11,853 nt of DNA from CALHVR01 sp963528625 (GCA_963528625.1 CAURVQ010000037.1:1-11853), one strand, 5' to 3'; positions 1-7,211 are shown, numbered from the stretch's first letter. Made by a program: numbers and translations. The notes: generated by a model not told the origin, from the letters alone.

Positions 1-67
1 TCAATTATGTGTGAAGAAGATAAAGATACTGACTATTTAGATTATTGATAAAATGAAGGAAACGAAT

Positions 68-269
68 ATGGAAGAATCTAAACATCTAATGTTAGAAATA
101 CCAAAGAAACAAAACATTCCTCTTTTATATAATCTCTATAGTAGGTTATTGTTTCAGATGCAAGCTAAAATACGCAAGTGTAGCTAAAGAAGTATTTTTA
201 TTCTTTCGTTTTAGAGGACTTCAAAATAAAAAAAGAATATTATCTATATGTAGGCGGACAAAAAGTTAA
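68..269 (+). pseudogene. Frameshifted small gene of a mobile-element remnant, function unknown
   Basis: An ATG at 68 follows AAGGA (56-60) and opens a frame that stops early at 185-187, giving 39 residues. After the run of four A's near 157-160, the frame one base over stays open (KYASVAKEVFLFFRFRG...) to TAA at 267-269. Removing one A would give a single protein of about 66 residues whose end overlaps the start of the sigma-like pseudogene, an overlap common in compact conjugative elements. I do not recognise the family. The upstream ATG at 53 is an alternative start without a clear RBS. A one-base homopolymer error in the assembly would look the same as a real mutation. Confidence 0.35.
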
Positions 270-443
270 AGTCAGTGAGAATATATACAAAGTCTACTGG
301 CGGGAAAGAGAACATGAAAAGTATTTAGAGCAGGTGGACAGGAAAAACCACTTGCTCTTTTTTTCGTCCTTGGATCAGGATGCACACATTTTGCAGATAA
401 TATCATTGATGAGATGGTAGCGTTACTTGAAAAAACTAGATAA
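226..443 (+). pseudogene. Broken sigma-70-type factor of a Tn916-like conjugative element
   Basis: In frame from 226 the translation reads KKEYYLYVGGQKVKVSENIY, then KVYWREREHEKYLEQVDRKN and HLLFFSSLDQDAH. From memory this resembles the N-terminus of the small sigma-70-family factors encoded by Tn916/ICE-type elements of Firmicutes. Three lesions are visible. The expected ATG start is ATA at 226-228, although GAGGA lies about 8 bases upstream. A CACACA run at 383-388 looks expanded by one CA unit, shifting the frame: the original frame stops at 418-420, while the shifted one continues as FADNIIDEMV. The homology then ends near 417-443 and all the conserved sigma regions 2 to 4 are missing. 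Base composition is visibly more GC-rich than in the neighbouring genes, consistent with horizontal origin. Confident that it is degraded coding DNA, less so about the exact family. Confidence 0.6.
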
Positions 444-762
444 AACAATAAAACTATTTTATATACTAATGTTTTTACCATTAGTAATAAGTATGATTGC
501 ATTGGTATTCTTATCAGATTTGATACCAGCTCACTATAATATTAAAAATGAAATTGATAGATGGGGAAGCAAATACAAAATATTGATAATTCCGATTATA
601 ACAATTTTACTTGGGAAATTTTTATTATTTATGAAAAAATGGGTTAAAAAACATGAAGTAAAAGGAAACAATAATGAAAAGTTTGTTTTAATTATAGGAA
701 TTTGTTTATTATTAATTTATAATATTATTTTATGTATGATGATTTACTTGGGTTTAAATTAA
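427..762 (+). CDS. DUF1648 domain small integral membrane protein
   Basis: This 111-residue protein has three predicted membrane segments at about residues 9-30, 51-68 and 86-108. The segment after the first helix (residues 33-49, IPAHYNIKNEIDRWGSK) is the typical DUF1648 signature seen at the N-terminus of SdpI-like immunity proteins and of many short Firmicute membrane proteins. The protein lacks the longer SdpI helical bundle, so it is a short DUF1648-only form. The role is unknown; the SdpI link only hints at immunity or regulation. The TTG at 427 gives a normal lysine-rich N-terminus (MKKLDKTIKL), but the RBS is poor. The next ATG (469) also lacks an RBS and would cut into the first helix. 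The gene begins exactly where the sigma pseudogene breaks off, so its native promoter may have been lost at that junction. Confidence 0.7.
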   Translation: MKKLDKTIKLFYILMFLPLVISMIALVFLSDLIPAHYNIKNEIDRWGSKYKILIIPIITILLGKFLLFMKKWVKKHEVKGNNNEKFVLIIGICLLLIYNIILCMMIYLGLN

Positions 763-766
763 ATAA

Positions 767-803
767 ACTATAACATTTTGAGTTATAATTTACAATTTTT
801 TAA
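767..803 (+). terminator. Weak possible terminator after the DUF1648 gene
   Basis: TATAAC (769-774) can pair with GTTATA (782-787) around a 7-base loop, and a T-rich stretch follows at 789-801. The stem is short and all but one pair is A-T, so efficiency would be low. It separates the DUF1648 gene from the lepA promoter. Confidence 0.3.
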
Positions 804-820
804 AAAAAAGAATCAAAACA

Positions 821-849
821 TTGAAATAATTTAGTACTTATTATATAAT
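821..849 (+). promoter_or_regulatory. Strong sigma-70 promoter for lepA
   Basis: TTGAAA (821-826) is separated by exactly 17 bases from a perfect TATAAT (844-849). Transcription would begin near 856 and give a short leader of about 30 bases with a CGGAGGAC ribosome binding site at 868-875. The RBS to ATG spacing of about 12 bases is on the long side. Confidence 0.75.
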
Positions 850-885
850 ATCATATATTAGTATGTTCGGAGGACAAGAAAAATA

Positions 886-2682
886 ATGATTAAACAAGAA
901 AATAAAAGAAATTTCTCTATTATAGCTCATATTGATCATGGAAAATCTACAATAGCAGATAGATTATTAGAAATGACAGGAACTGTAACTTCAAGAGAAA
1001 TGAAAGATCAATTATTAGATAGTATGGATTTAGAAAGAGAAAAGGGAATAACAATAAAAGCTCAAGCAGTAACATTAAATTATAAAGCAAAAAATGGAGA
1101 GGACTATGAATTAAATTTAATTGATACTCCAGGGCATGTTGACTTTATATATGAAGTATCAAGATCATTAGCTGCATGTGATGGAGCTTTATTAGTTGTT
1201 GATGCAGCTCAAGGAATTGAAGCTCAAACACTTGCAAATGTATATTTAGCATTAGAAAATGACTTAGAAATTTTACCAGTTATAAATAAAATAGATTTAC
1301 CATCAGCTGATCCAGATAAAGTAAAATTAGAAATTGAAGATGTAATTGGACTTCCTTCAGATAATGCTGTTTTAGTTTCAGGGAAAACAGGACTTGGAAT
1401 AGATGACTTATTAGAAGCTATTATAAAATATATTCCTGCACCAAAAGGAGATGCAAAATCTCCATTAAAAGCATTAATTTTTGATTCACATTACGATGAT
1501 TTTAGAGGAGTTATAACATATATAAGAATTATGGAAGGTACTCTTAAAAAAGGAGATAAAATCAAAATTATGTCAACAGAGAAAGAGTTTGACATATTAG
1601 AAATTGGAGTATTTTCTCCTAAAATGAAAGAAACTGAAGAATTAAGTGCAGGATCAGTAGGATATATAATAACAGGAATTAAATCAATAAAAGATACACA
1701 AGTTGGAGATACAATAACGCATGTAAAGAATCCAACTAATATCCCTCTTGCAGGTTATAGACCTGCATTAAGTATGGTTTTTGCAGGAGTATATCCGATT
1801 TCTACTGATGATTATGAAGATTTAAGAGATGCATTAGAAAAGCTACAATTAAATGATGCTTCATTATCTTATGTTCCCGAAACATCATTAGCTTTAGGTT
1901 TTGGTTTTAGATGTGGATTTTTGGGACTATTGCATATGGAAATTATAGTAGAAAGACTTAGAAGAGAATTTGGAATTGACTTAATTTCTACAGCACCATC
2001 AGTTGAGTATCACGTAACAACTGAAACTGGAGAAAATTTAATAATAGACAATCCAGCAGAATTTCCTGTAGGTAAAAAATATATAGAAGAACCTTATGTA
2101 AAGGGTACAATTATTGTTCCAAAAGATTATGTAGGAAATGTTATGGAATTATGTCAAGAAAAAAGAGGAACATTTTTAAACATGAATTATTTGGATGATA
2201 CGAGAACAATGATAAGCTATGATTTACCATTGGCTGAAATTGTTATAGATTTTTATGATAAATTAAAATCTCGTACTAAAGGGTACGCTTCATTTGAATA
2301 TGAAATGATAGGATATAAAGAATCAGATTTAGTAAAAGTAGATATTTTAGTCAGTGGAAATCCAGTTGATGCATTTTCATTTATCGCACATAAAGATAAT
2401 GCCTATTACAGAGGAAGAGCAATCGTTGAAAGATTGAAGGATGTTATACCTAGACAACAGTTTGAAGTACCTTTACAAGCAGCGTTAGGTTCAAAAATAA
2501 TAGCAAGAGAAACTATTAAAGCATTAAGAAAAAATGTATTAGCAAAATGTTATGGTGGAGATATAACACGTAAGAAAAAATTATTAGAGAAACAAAAAGA
2601 AGGTAAAAAGCGTATGAAAGCAATAGGAAATGTTGAAATACCTCAAGAAGCTTTCTTATCTGTATTAAAATTAAATGATTAA
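886..2682 (+). CDS. lepA: Elongation factor 4 (back-translocating GTPase LepA)
   Basis: LepA is a ribosome-associated GTPase related to EF-G that acts on stalled or mis-translocated ribosomes and in ribosome assembly. The 598-residue length is the family norm. GTPase motifs are intact: G1 AHIDHGKST (14-22), G3 DTPGH (80-84), G4 NKID (134-137) and G5 SGKTG (165-169, alanine in most relatives replaced by glycine). Then come the EF-Tu domain 2-like region, the EF-G III/V-like domains (FGFRCGFLGLLHMEI lies here) and the LepA-specific C-terminal domain, ending in AKCYGGDITRKKKLLEKQKE and the closing IGNVEIPQEAFLSVL motif. The start follows a clear RBS and gives the usual N-terminus. It is the first gene of a likely two-gene unit with the exonuclease 20 bases downstream. 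Confidence 0.98.
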   Translation: MIKQENKRNFSIIAHIDHGKSTIADRLLEMTGTVTSREMKDQLLDSMDLEREKGITIKAQAVTLNYKAKNGEDYELNLIDTPGHVDFIYEVSRSLAACDGALLVVDAAQGIEAQTLANVYLALENDLEILPVINKIDLPSADPDKVKLEIEDVIGLPSDNAVLVSGKTGLGIDDLLEAIIKYIPAPKGDAKSPLKALIFDSHYDDFRGVITYIRIMEGTLKKGDKIKIMSTEKEFDILEIGVFSPKMKETEELSAGSVGYIITGIKSIKDTQVGDTITHVKNPTNIPLAGYRPALSMVFAGVYPISTDDYEDLRDALEKLQLNDASLSYVPETSLALGFGFRCGFLGLLHMEIIVERLRREFGIDLISTAPSVEYHVTTETGENLIIDNPAEFPVGKKYIEEPYVKGTIIVPKDYVGNVMELCQEKRGTFLNMNYLDDTRTMISYDLPLAEIVIDFYDKLKSRTKGYASFEYEMIGYKESDLVKVDILVSGNPVDAFSFIAHKDNAYYRGRAIVERLKDVIPRQQFEVPLQAALGSKIIARETIKALRKNVLAKCYGGDITRKKKLLEKQKEGKKRMKAIGNVEIPQEAFLSVLKLND

Positions 2683-2702
2683 CAGATTATGGGAGTATAT
2701 TT

Positions 2703-3296
2703 ATGAATAAAAATATAATATTTTTTGATGTTGAAACAAATGGCGTTCAAGGGAGTTCAGTTTTATCTATTTCAGCTATAAAAGTTAATTATGATTTTGA
2801 TTATAATAAATGGACTAAAGTTGCAGAATACGACAGATTTTATTTTAGAAATGAAGGAGAAAAAATAAATCTAGGTGCAATAGAAGTAAATGGGCTTACA
2901 GATGAAGTTATTGAAAAAAAAAGAGTAGGGACAAATTATACAAAAACATTTAAAGAAGATTTGGATTCATTTTATATGTTTTGTCAAGATACCTCTCATT
3001 ATGTTGCCCATAATATAAAGTTTGATAGGAGTTTTATTCCTTTTCCATTAAAACATCAATTTGATACAATGATAGAAAATATCAATATAGTTAAAGCTGG
3101 TATCAATTCAACTTATGGAACATATAAATGGCCAAAATTGATGGAATGTGCCAAATTTTATAGAATACCTATAGATGAAAATCAATTACACGAAAGTCTT
3201 TATGATGTTTTAATTACATTTAGGGTCTTTTTCAAAATGACAAAACATCCAGTAGGAAGAAAAAGTGTTATGGATTTTCTTAATAAAAATAACTAA
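2703..3296 (+). CDS. DEDDh-type 3'-5' exonuclease (DnaQ/RNase T superfamily)
   Basis: This 197-residue single-domain protein carries all five catalytic residues expected of a DEDDh exonuclease: D9 and E11 in FFDVETNG (Exo I), D108 in HNIKFD (Exo II), and H163 and D168 in HESLYDV (Exo III). Such enzymes degrade DNA or RNA from the 3' end using two metal ions. There is no polymerase or BRCT domain, so it is a stand-alone exonuclease and not the full PolC proofreading unit. Whether it acts in repair, RNA trimming or oligonucleotide turnover cannot be read from sequence. GGGAG (2691-2695) sits 7 bases before the ATG, and the gap to lepA is 20 bases with no terminator, so co-transcription with lepA is likely. 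Confidence 0.85.
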   Translation: MNKNIIFFDVETNGVQGSSVLSISAIKVNYDFDYNKWTKVAEYDRFYFRNEGEKINLGAIEVNGLTDEVIEKKRVGTNYTKTFKEDLDSFYMFCQDTSHYVAHNIKFDRSFIPFPLKHQFDTMIENINIVKAGINSTYGTYKWPKLMECAKFYRIPIDENQLHESLYDVLITFRVFFKMTKHPVGRKSVMDFLNKNN

Positions 3297-3310
3297 TGAA
3301 AAACAAAGTA

Positions 3311-3331
3311 AATAATAATAATAATAATAAT
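3311..3331 (+). repeat. (AAT)7 trinucleotide microsatellite
   Basis: Seven perfect AAT units begin 14 bases after the exonuclease stop codon and lie 65 bases before the start of the acidic small ORF. A perfect tract this long is prone to slippage. It lies where an upstream promoter element for the following genes would be expected, so copy-number change could alter expression; that is inference. Confidence 0.9.
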
Positions 3332-3349
3332 AAGAATGTCCTAACTAAG

Positions 3350-3377
3350 ATTTATATGCTAAATTATTCATATAAAT
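3350..3377. repeat. Perfect 9-bp inverted repeat upstream of the small acidic ORF
   Basis: ATTTATATG (3350-3358) and CATATAAAT (3369-3377) are perfect inverted copies around a 10-base spacer, ending 5 bases before the GGAGGTG ribosome binding site. It could be an operator for a dimeric repressor, or an RNA hairpin next to the translation start. It is AT-rich, so a chance origin is possible. Confidence 0.5.
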
Positions 3378-3395
3378 ATATGGAGGTGTAGAGTA

Positions 3396-3512
3396 ATGGC
3401 ATATCGTAGTGAAGAATTTTTAGATTCTTGTGATTATTATGGAATAGATCCTTATAGTCCTACTGCTGAGGCAGATTTAGATGAGGCATTTGATTCAGAT
3501 GATAAAATTTAG
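3396..3512 (+). CDS. 38-residue highly acidic protein or leader peptide
   Basis: ATG at 3396 follows an excellent ribosome binding site (GGAGGTG, 3382-3388) with 7-base spacing, and the frame stops with TAG at 3510-3512. The product begins MAYRSEEFLDSCDYYGIDPY. It has 12 Asp/Glu residues and only two basic ones, for a net charge near -10, plus four tyrosines. I do not recognise the family. No signal peptide or membrane segment is visible. The spacing and RBS quality argue that it is translated. It ends 20 bases before a strong terminator hairpin that separates it from the helicase gene. This layout fits either an independent small protein (for example a DNA-mimic or inhibitor, suggested only by charge) or a leader peptide in an attenuator. 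The bases around its stop codon (3505-3516) are nearly repeated at 3523-3535. Confidence 0.65.
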   Translation: MAYRSEEFLDSCDYYGIDPYSPTAEADLDEAFDSDDKI

Positions 3513-3532
3513 TAAGTGAAAGAAATTTTAGT

Positions 3533-3562
3533 AAGCACAGTTTATTATTAACTGTGCTTTTT
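3533..3562 (+). terminator. Intrinsic terminator between the acidic ORF and the helicase gene
   Basis: AAGCACAGTT (3533-3542) and AACTGTGCTT (3550-3559) form a perfect 10-bp stem with a 7-base loop, and the T tract runs from 3558 to 3562. The helicase RBS begins only 7 bases later, leaving almost no room for a separate promoter. Helicase expression would therefore depend on readthrough, or on a promoter inside the acidic ORF that I cannot see. Confidence 0.85.
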
Positions 3563-3578
3563 GTATATTGGAGATAAA

Positions 3579-6500
3579 ATGGGAATTTTAAATGATAAAA
3601 ATAATAAAAATGGATTAATTATTGATTTAGAAAATTATGAAGAATTTTTAAAATTTGAAATTTTAGAACATACAGCGAATAAAATTTCAAGTTTATTAAA
3701 TAAAAATGAAGTACAAAAAGCAATTGAATATGTAGAAAATCATACAAATCAAAAATTAGAAATTCCATTAATTTTAAATAATAATTTAGGAATAAATGAC
3801 AATTTGAATGAATTAATTATAAATGAAAAAGCTAAATTTATAAATTTTTTTGTAGTCTTAAAAAAAGAATTATTAAGTTGTAAAAAATTTTATTTTATAG
3901 TTAGTTTTATTAAGTTTTCTGGTATTCAGCTTTTAATAAATATTTTTGAAGAACTTGAAAAAAAGGGAATTGAAGGCGAAATAATAACTTCTGTATATTT
4001 GAATATTACAGATGTAAAAGCTCTTCAAATATTACAAAGATATAAAAATATAAAAGTTAAAATATATAATAATTCATTAGAAAGTTTTCATACAAAAGCA
4101 TATTTATTTGAAAAAGGAAAGTATTCAACTTGTATAATTGGATCATCAAATCTTAGTCAAAGTGCTTTATATTCGGCAGAAGAATGGAATGTAAAATTAA
4201 CAAATAATAATTTTTTTCAAATTTATGATAAAAGTATGAAGCAATTTAAGCTGTTGTGGAATAGTAATGAAGCTATTGAATTAAATGATGATTTTATACA
4301 AAAATATGATGAATATAAAAAGAAAAATATACAACAAAATACTTTTGATTATAAAAAAATAATAAACGATAAATATAATGAATTTAAGCCAAATACAATG
4401 CAAAAAGAAATTTTAGAAAAATTAAAAATAACTCGTGAACATGGTCAGACCAAAGGGCTTGTTGTTGCAGCTACCGGAACAGGAAAGACATATTTAGCTG
4501 CTTTAGATATAAAAAATTATTTTTCAAAAAATGATAAAGAGTTTAAAGTATTATTTGTTGCACATAGAGAAGAATTACTTGAAAATGGAATGACAGTTTT
4601 ATCAAATGTATTGAAAATTAATAAAAATAATTTTGGAATATGTTTTGGTGGAATAAAAGATATAAATAAAAAGATTATTTTTGCATCAATTCAAACATTA
4701 AGAACAGAATATAAAAACTTTAAACAAGATTATTTTGATTATATTGTAGTTGATGAATTTCATCATGCAAGTGCAGATAGTTATATAAAAGTAATTAATT
4801 ACTTTAATCCTAAATTTTTATTAGGTTTAACTGCAACTCCTGAACGAATGGATGGAAAAAACATTTTAGCTTTATGCAACTATAATTTGGTCGGTGAAAT
4901 TGGGCTAAAAAAAGCTATGGAGCAAGATTTGATTGCACCATTTCATTACTTTGGTATAAATGATTCCACAATAGATTATAATAAAATTACCTATAAAAAT
5001 GGAAAATATGATGAAAGTGAATTAACTCAAAACTTAAATAAAAATAGAAGAACAGACTATATTTTAGATAAAATTAATAAATTTGGATTTTGTGGTGATT
5101 GTTTAAGTGCCATAGCTTTTTGTGAAAATATAGAACATGCAAATTTTATGAATAAACAATTTAAAAAAGTAGGATATAAATCAAAAGTTCTTACTTCAAA
5201 AACTAGTACGACTGAACGGTCTAATTTATTAAATGACTTTAAAAATAAAAAAATAGAAATATTGTGTGTAGTTGATATTTTCAATGAAGGAATAGATATT
5301 CCAAATATAAATTTATTATTATTTTTACGACCTACATTATCTTCTACCATTTTTATTCAACAAATTGGACGTGGCTTAAGAAAATACAAAAATAAAGATT
5401 TTGTAACCATTATTGATTTTATTGGAAATCATAAAAAAGATTATTTAATAACTAAAATTTTTTCTGAAAAAATACAAGAAAAAAATTATATTTATGATAA
5501 AAAAGAAAAAATAATTAACGAAATAAAAAATCAATTCTCTAATATTCCGGGAGCTTCATATATTGAACTTGATCGAATTTGTCAAGAAAGAATTATTAAA
5601 AAGATTGAAAAAATAAACTTTAATAGTAAAAAAATTTTAAAAGATTTGTATGATGAGTATAAAATTGAAATAGGGAAAAATATGGCTGATTATTTAGAAA
5701 TTATTGATTTTGATACAAATATTACGTTATTTAAAGAATTATGTTCAAAATTAGGGTCATTCTATGAAGCTCAATTACTATTTGAAGAAAATCATTTTAA
5801 AGAAAGTAATTCGTTAAATTCAAAAGAAATTAGCTTTTTAGCATATTTAGAAAAGAAAATAACATTAAATGAACCGTTTACATATTTAATTGTAAAAATA
5901 TTATCGGAACAATTTGATAAAAAATCTAAAAATTTATTCGTAAATAGTAATATTTTAATTGAAGAATTTTATAATTATTATAAAACTAATTTTGATAAAA
6001 AATATCTTATAGAACGAATATTTTTAGAATTAGTTGAAGATAATATTTTACAGCAAAATTTATATGGATATACAATTTCAAATGCTTACATTTCTATTTT
6101 TAAAGAAAAAAATCCAATTTTTTATAATAGGTTAAATTCTTTATTAATTTTAGGATTAAATGAATTTAAAAATAATAATTTACAAGAATTTAATGAAAAT
6201 ATATTATTGACACATAAAGAATATATGCGAATTGATTTACAAATATTACTTGATTCTAAAGTTCCAAAAGGAACATGGAGAGCAGGGTATGCAAATACAG
6301 ATAAAGATATTTGTTTATTCATAACTAACGATAAATCGCATATTAGCCAAGAAAATTTAAAATATGATAATTCTTTATATGCTGACAATATAATCCAATG
6401 GATAAGTCAGCCAAAAACATATCATACTTCAAATGTTGGAGAAATGTTTGTCAAACATAAAGAAAAAGGTTATAAAGTACATATTTTTGCAAGAAAATAT

Positions 6501-6659
6501 GCTTTTATGAATGGAAATAAAACTAATCCATTTATATATTTAGGAAATGCTGATTATTATTCTAGCTTTGGTGATAAACCTATGAAAATATTATGGAAAT
6601 TAAAACATAAAATTCCGCAAGAAATTATACAAGAATTATATAAATTAAATGATGATTAA
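3579..6659 (+). CDS. PLD-domain SF2 helicase with C-terminal DUF3427 domain
   Basis: The 1026-residue protein has three parts. The N-terminal part contains a phospholipase D-like nuclease half-site, HTKAYLF (H171, K173) followed by IGSSNLS (187-193); the usual Asp of the HKD motif is not conserved (E178 nearby). The SF2 DEAD/DEAH-type helicase core shows Walker A AATGTGKT (297-304), motif II DEFHH (392-396), motif III TATP (418-421) and motif VI QIGRGLR (595-601). The C-terminal third starts near IELDR (662-666) and ends with YLGNADY...KPMKILW (about 987-1006), as in DUF3427 helicases. Together these predict an ATP-driven DNA or RNA translocase with an attached nuclease, an architecture common in restriction-like and defence loci; the activity here is inferred. 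I prefer ATG 3579 over an in-frame TTG at 3561: TGGAGA (3569-3574) precedes the ATG, whereas the TTG lies inside the terminator T tract. The nuclease-like gene follows after 13 bases. Confidence 0.9.
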   Translation: MGILNDKNNKNGLIIDLENYEEFLKFEILEHTANKISSLLNKNEVQKAIEYVENHTNQKLEIPLILNNNLGINDNLNELIINEKAKFINFFVVLKKELLSCKKFYFIVSFIKFSGIQLLINIFEELEKKGIEGEIITSVYLNITDVKALQILQRYKNIKVKIYNNSLESFHTKAYLFEKGKYSTCIIGSSNLSQSALYSAEEWNVKLTNNNFFQIYDKSMKQFKLLWNSNEAIELNDDFIQKYDEYKKKNIQQNTFDYKKIINDKYNEFKPNTMQKEILEKLKITREHGQTKGLVVAATGTGKTYLAALDIKNYFSKNDKEFKVLFVAHREELLENGMTVLSNVLKINKNNFGICFGGIKDINKKIIFASIQTLRTEYKNFKQDYFDYIVVDEFHHASADSYIKVINYFNPKFLLGLTATPERMDGKNILALCNYNLVGEIGLKKAMEQDLIAPFHYFGINDSTIDYNKITYKNGKYDESELTQNLNKNRRTDYILDKINKFGFCGDCLSAIAFCENIEHANFMNKQFKKVGYKSKVLTSKTSTTERSNLLNDFKNKKIEILCVVDIFNEGIDIPNINLLLFLRPTLSSTIFIQQIGRGLRKYKNKDFVTIIDFIGNHKKDYLITKIFSEKIQEKNYIYDKKEKIINEIKNQFSNIPGASYIELDRICQERIIKKIEKINFNSKKILKDLYDEYKIEIGKNMADYLEIIDFDTNITLFKELCSKLGSFYEAQLLFEENHFKESNSLNSKEISFLAYLEKKITLNEPFTYLIVKILSEQFDKKSKNLFVNSNILIEEFYNYYKTNFDKKYLIERIFLELVEDNILQQNLYGYTISNAYISIFKEKNPIFYNRLNSLLILGLNEFKNNNLQEFNENILLTHKEYMRIDLQILLDSKVPKGTWRAGYANTDKDICLFITNDKSHISQENLKYDNSLYADNIIQWISQPKTYHTSNVGEMFVKHKEKGYKVHIFARKYAFMNGNKTNPFIYLGNADYYSSFGDKPMKILWKLKHKIPQEIIQELYKLNDD

Positions 6660-6672
6660 TTTGGAGTGATAA

Positions 6673-7035
6673 ATGATAGATAAAATTAGATATACTAAAA
6701 CAGGAAAGAGAATAGAAGTCTATGAATTTAATGCAAAATTACATTCAAAAATTATATTGAATAAAGAGCAATTTGAAAAGCATATTATATTAAAGCATCC
6801 AGAAATTGAATTAGATATTATTGAAGAAGTATTAAATTATCCTGATTGTGTTACAAAGCAATCAAAATCAAAAAAAGAACATTATTATCAAAAAAAAATA
6901 AATGATAAGATATATTTTATTGTAGTAGCTGAGCATAAAGGGGTAAAAAATTTAAGATTCATTTTGACTGCATTTTCTATAAATAGTAAAGAGTTTCTTA
7001 AAAATAAAAATATATATTATAGTTATAAATCATAA
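6673..7035 (+). CDS. Small protein resembling BECR-fold (PBECR-type) nucleases
   Basis: This 120-residue protein has conserved-looking blocks in an order I associate with the phage Barnase-EndoU-ColicinE5/D-RelE (PBECR) nuclease families: HIILKHPE (37-44), YPDCV (56-60), HYYQKK (70-75), YFIVVAEH (81-88) and FILTAF (96-101). H37, H42 and H70 with Y71/Y72 would be candidate active-site residues. There is no signal peptide or membrane segment. GGAG (6663-6666) lies 6 bases before the ATG and the gap to the helicase is 13 bases, so the two are almost certainly co-transcribed; a strong terminator follows. An RNase effector or toxin-like partner of the helicase is a reasonable inference. No separate antitoxin gene is visible, apart from the possibility that the acidic ORF upstream serves that role. 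Family assignment is from pattern memory only. Confidence 0.6.
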   Translation: MIDKIRYTKTGKRIEVYEFNAKLHSKIILNKEQFEKHIILKHPEIELDIIEEVLNYPDCVTKQSKSKKEHYYQKKINDKIYFIVVAEHKGVKNLRFILTAFSINSKEFLKNKNIYYSYKS

Positions 7036-7043
7036 AGTAAATT

Positions 7044-7106
7044 TAGAATAAATATAGTAAGAATTGAAAAGATAAGATCTTATTAAATATTTATTCTATT
7101 TTTTTT
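7044..7106 (+). terminator. Terminator closing the helicase-nuclease operon
   Basis: TAGAATAAATAT (7044-7055) and ATATTTATTCTA (7087-7098) form a perfect 12-bp stem, followed directly by eight T's (7099-7106). The 31-base loop holds a second perfect palindrome, ATAAGATCTTAT (7072-7083), so a branched or stacked hairpin is possible. Confidence 0.75.
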
Positions 7107-7211
7107 ATACTTAAATGTCCGATAATGTATGTTATGTATAAAATATAAAATTCAGTATTAAGCATCTGTTCTTTTATTTTTTTGTTTTAAAACTTTTATA
7201 ACAACTGCTAA

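Noticed and set aside
1..48. Possible tail of an upstream gene (16 codons ending ...DTDYLDY, TGA at 46-48)
   Set aside because: It is open from the window edge, but too short to identify or to tell from chance; it may belong to the mobile-element remnant.
272..502. Minus-strand frame of 76 codons across the remnant and DUF1648 gene
   Set aside because: It is antisense to better-supported coding sequence and has no recognisable product.
3346..3376. Promoter for the acidic ORF using TAAGAT, TATGCT or TATAAA as -10
   Set aside because: None has a credible -35 at 16-18 bases, and the TATAAA choice would start transcription on top of the RBS.
3561..3578. TTG start at 3561 extending the helicase by six residues
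   Set aside because: The TTG is inside the terminator T tract and lacks an RBS, while ATG 3579 has TGGAGA at good spacing.
5057..6388. Minus-strand open frames inside the helicase gene (5057-5350 and 6122-6388)
   Set aside because: They are antisense shadows of a long conserved gene in AT-rich DNA.
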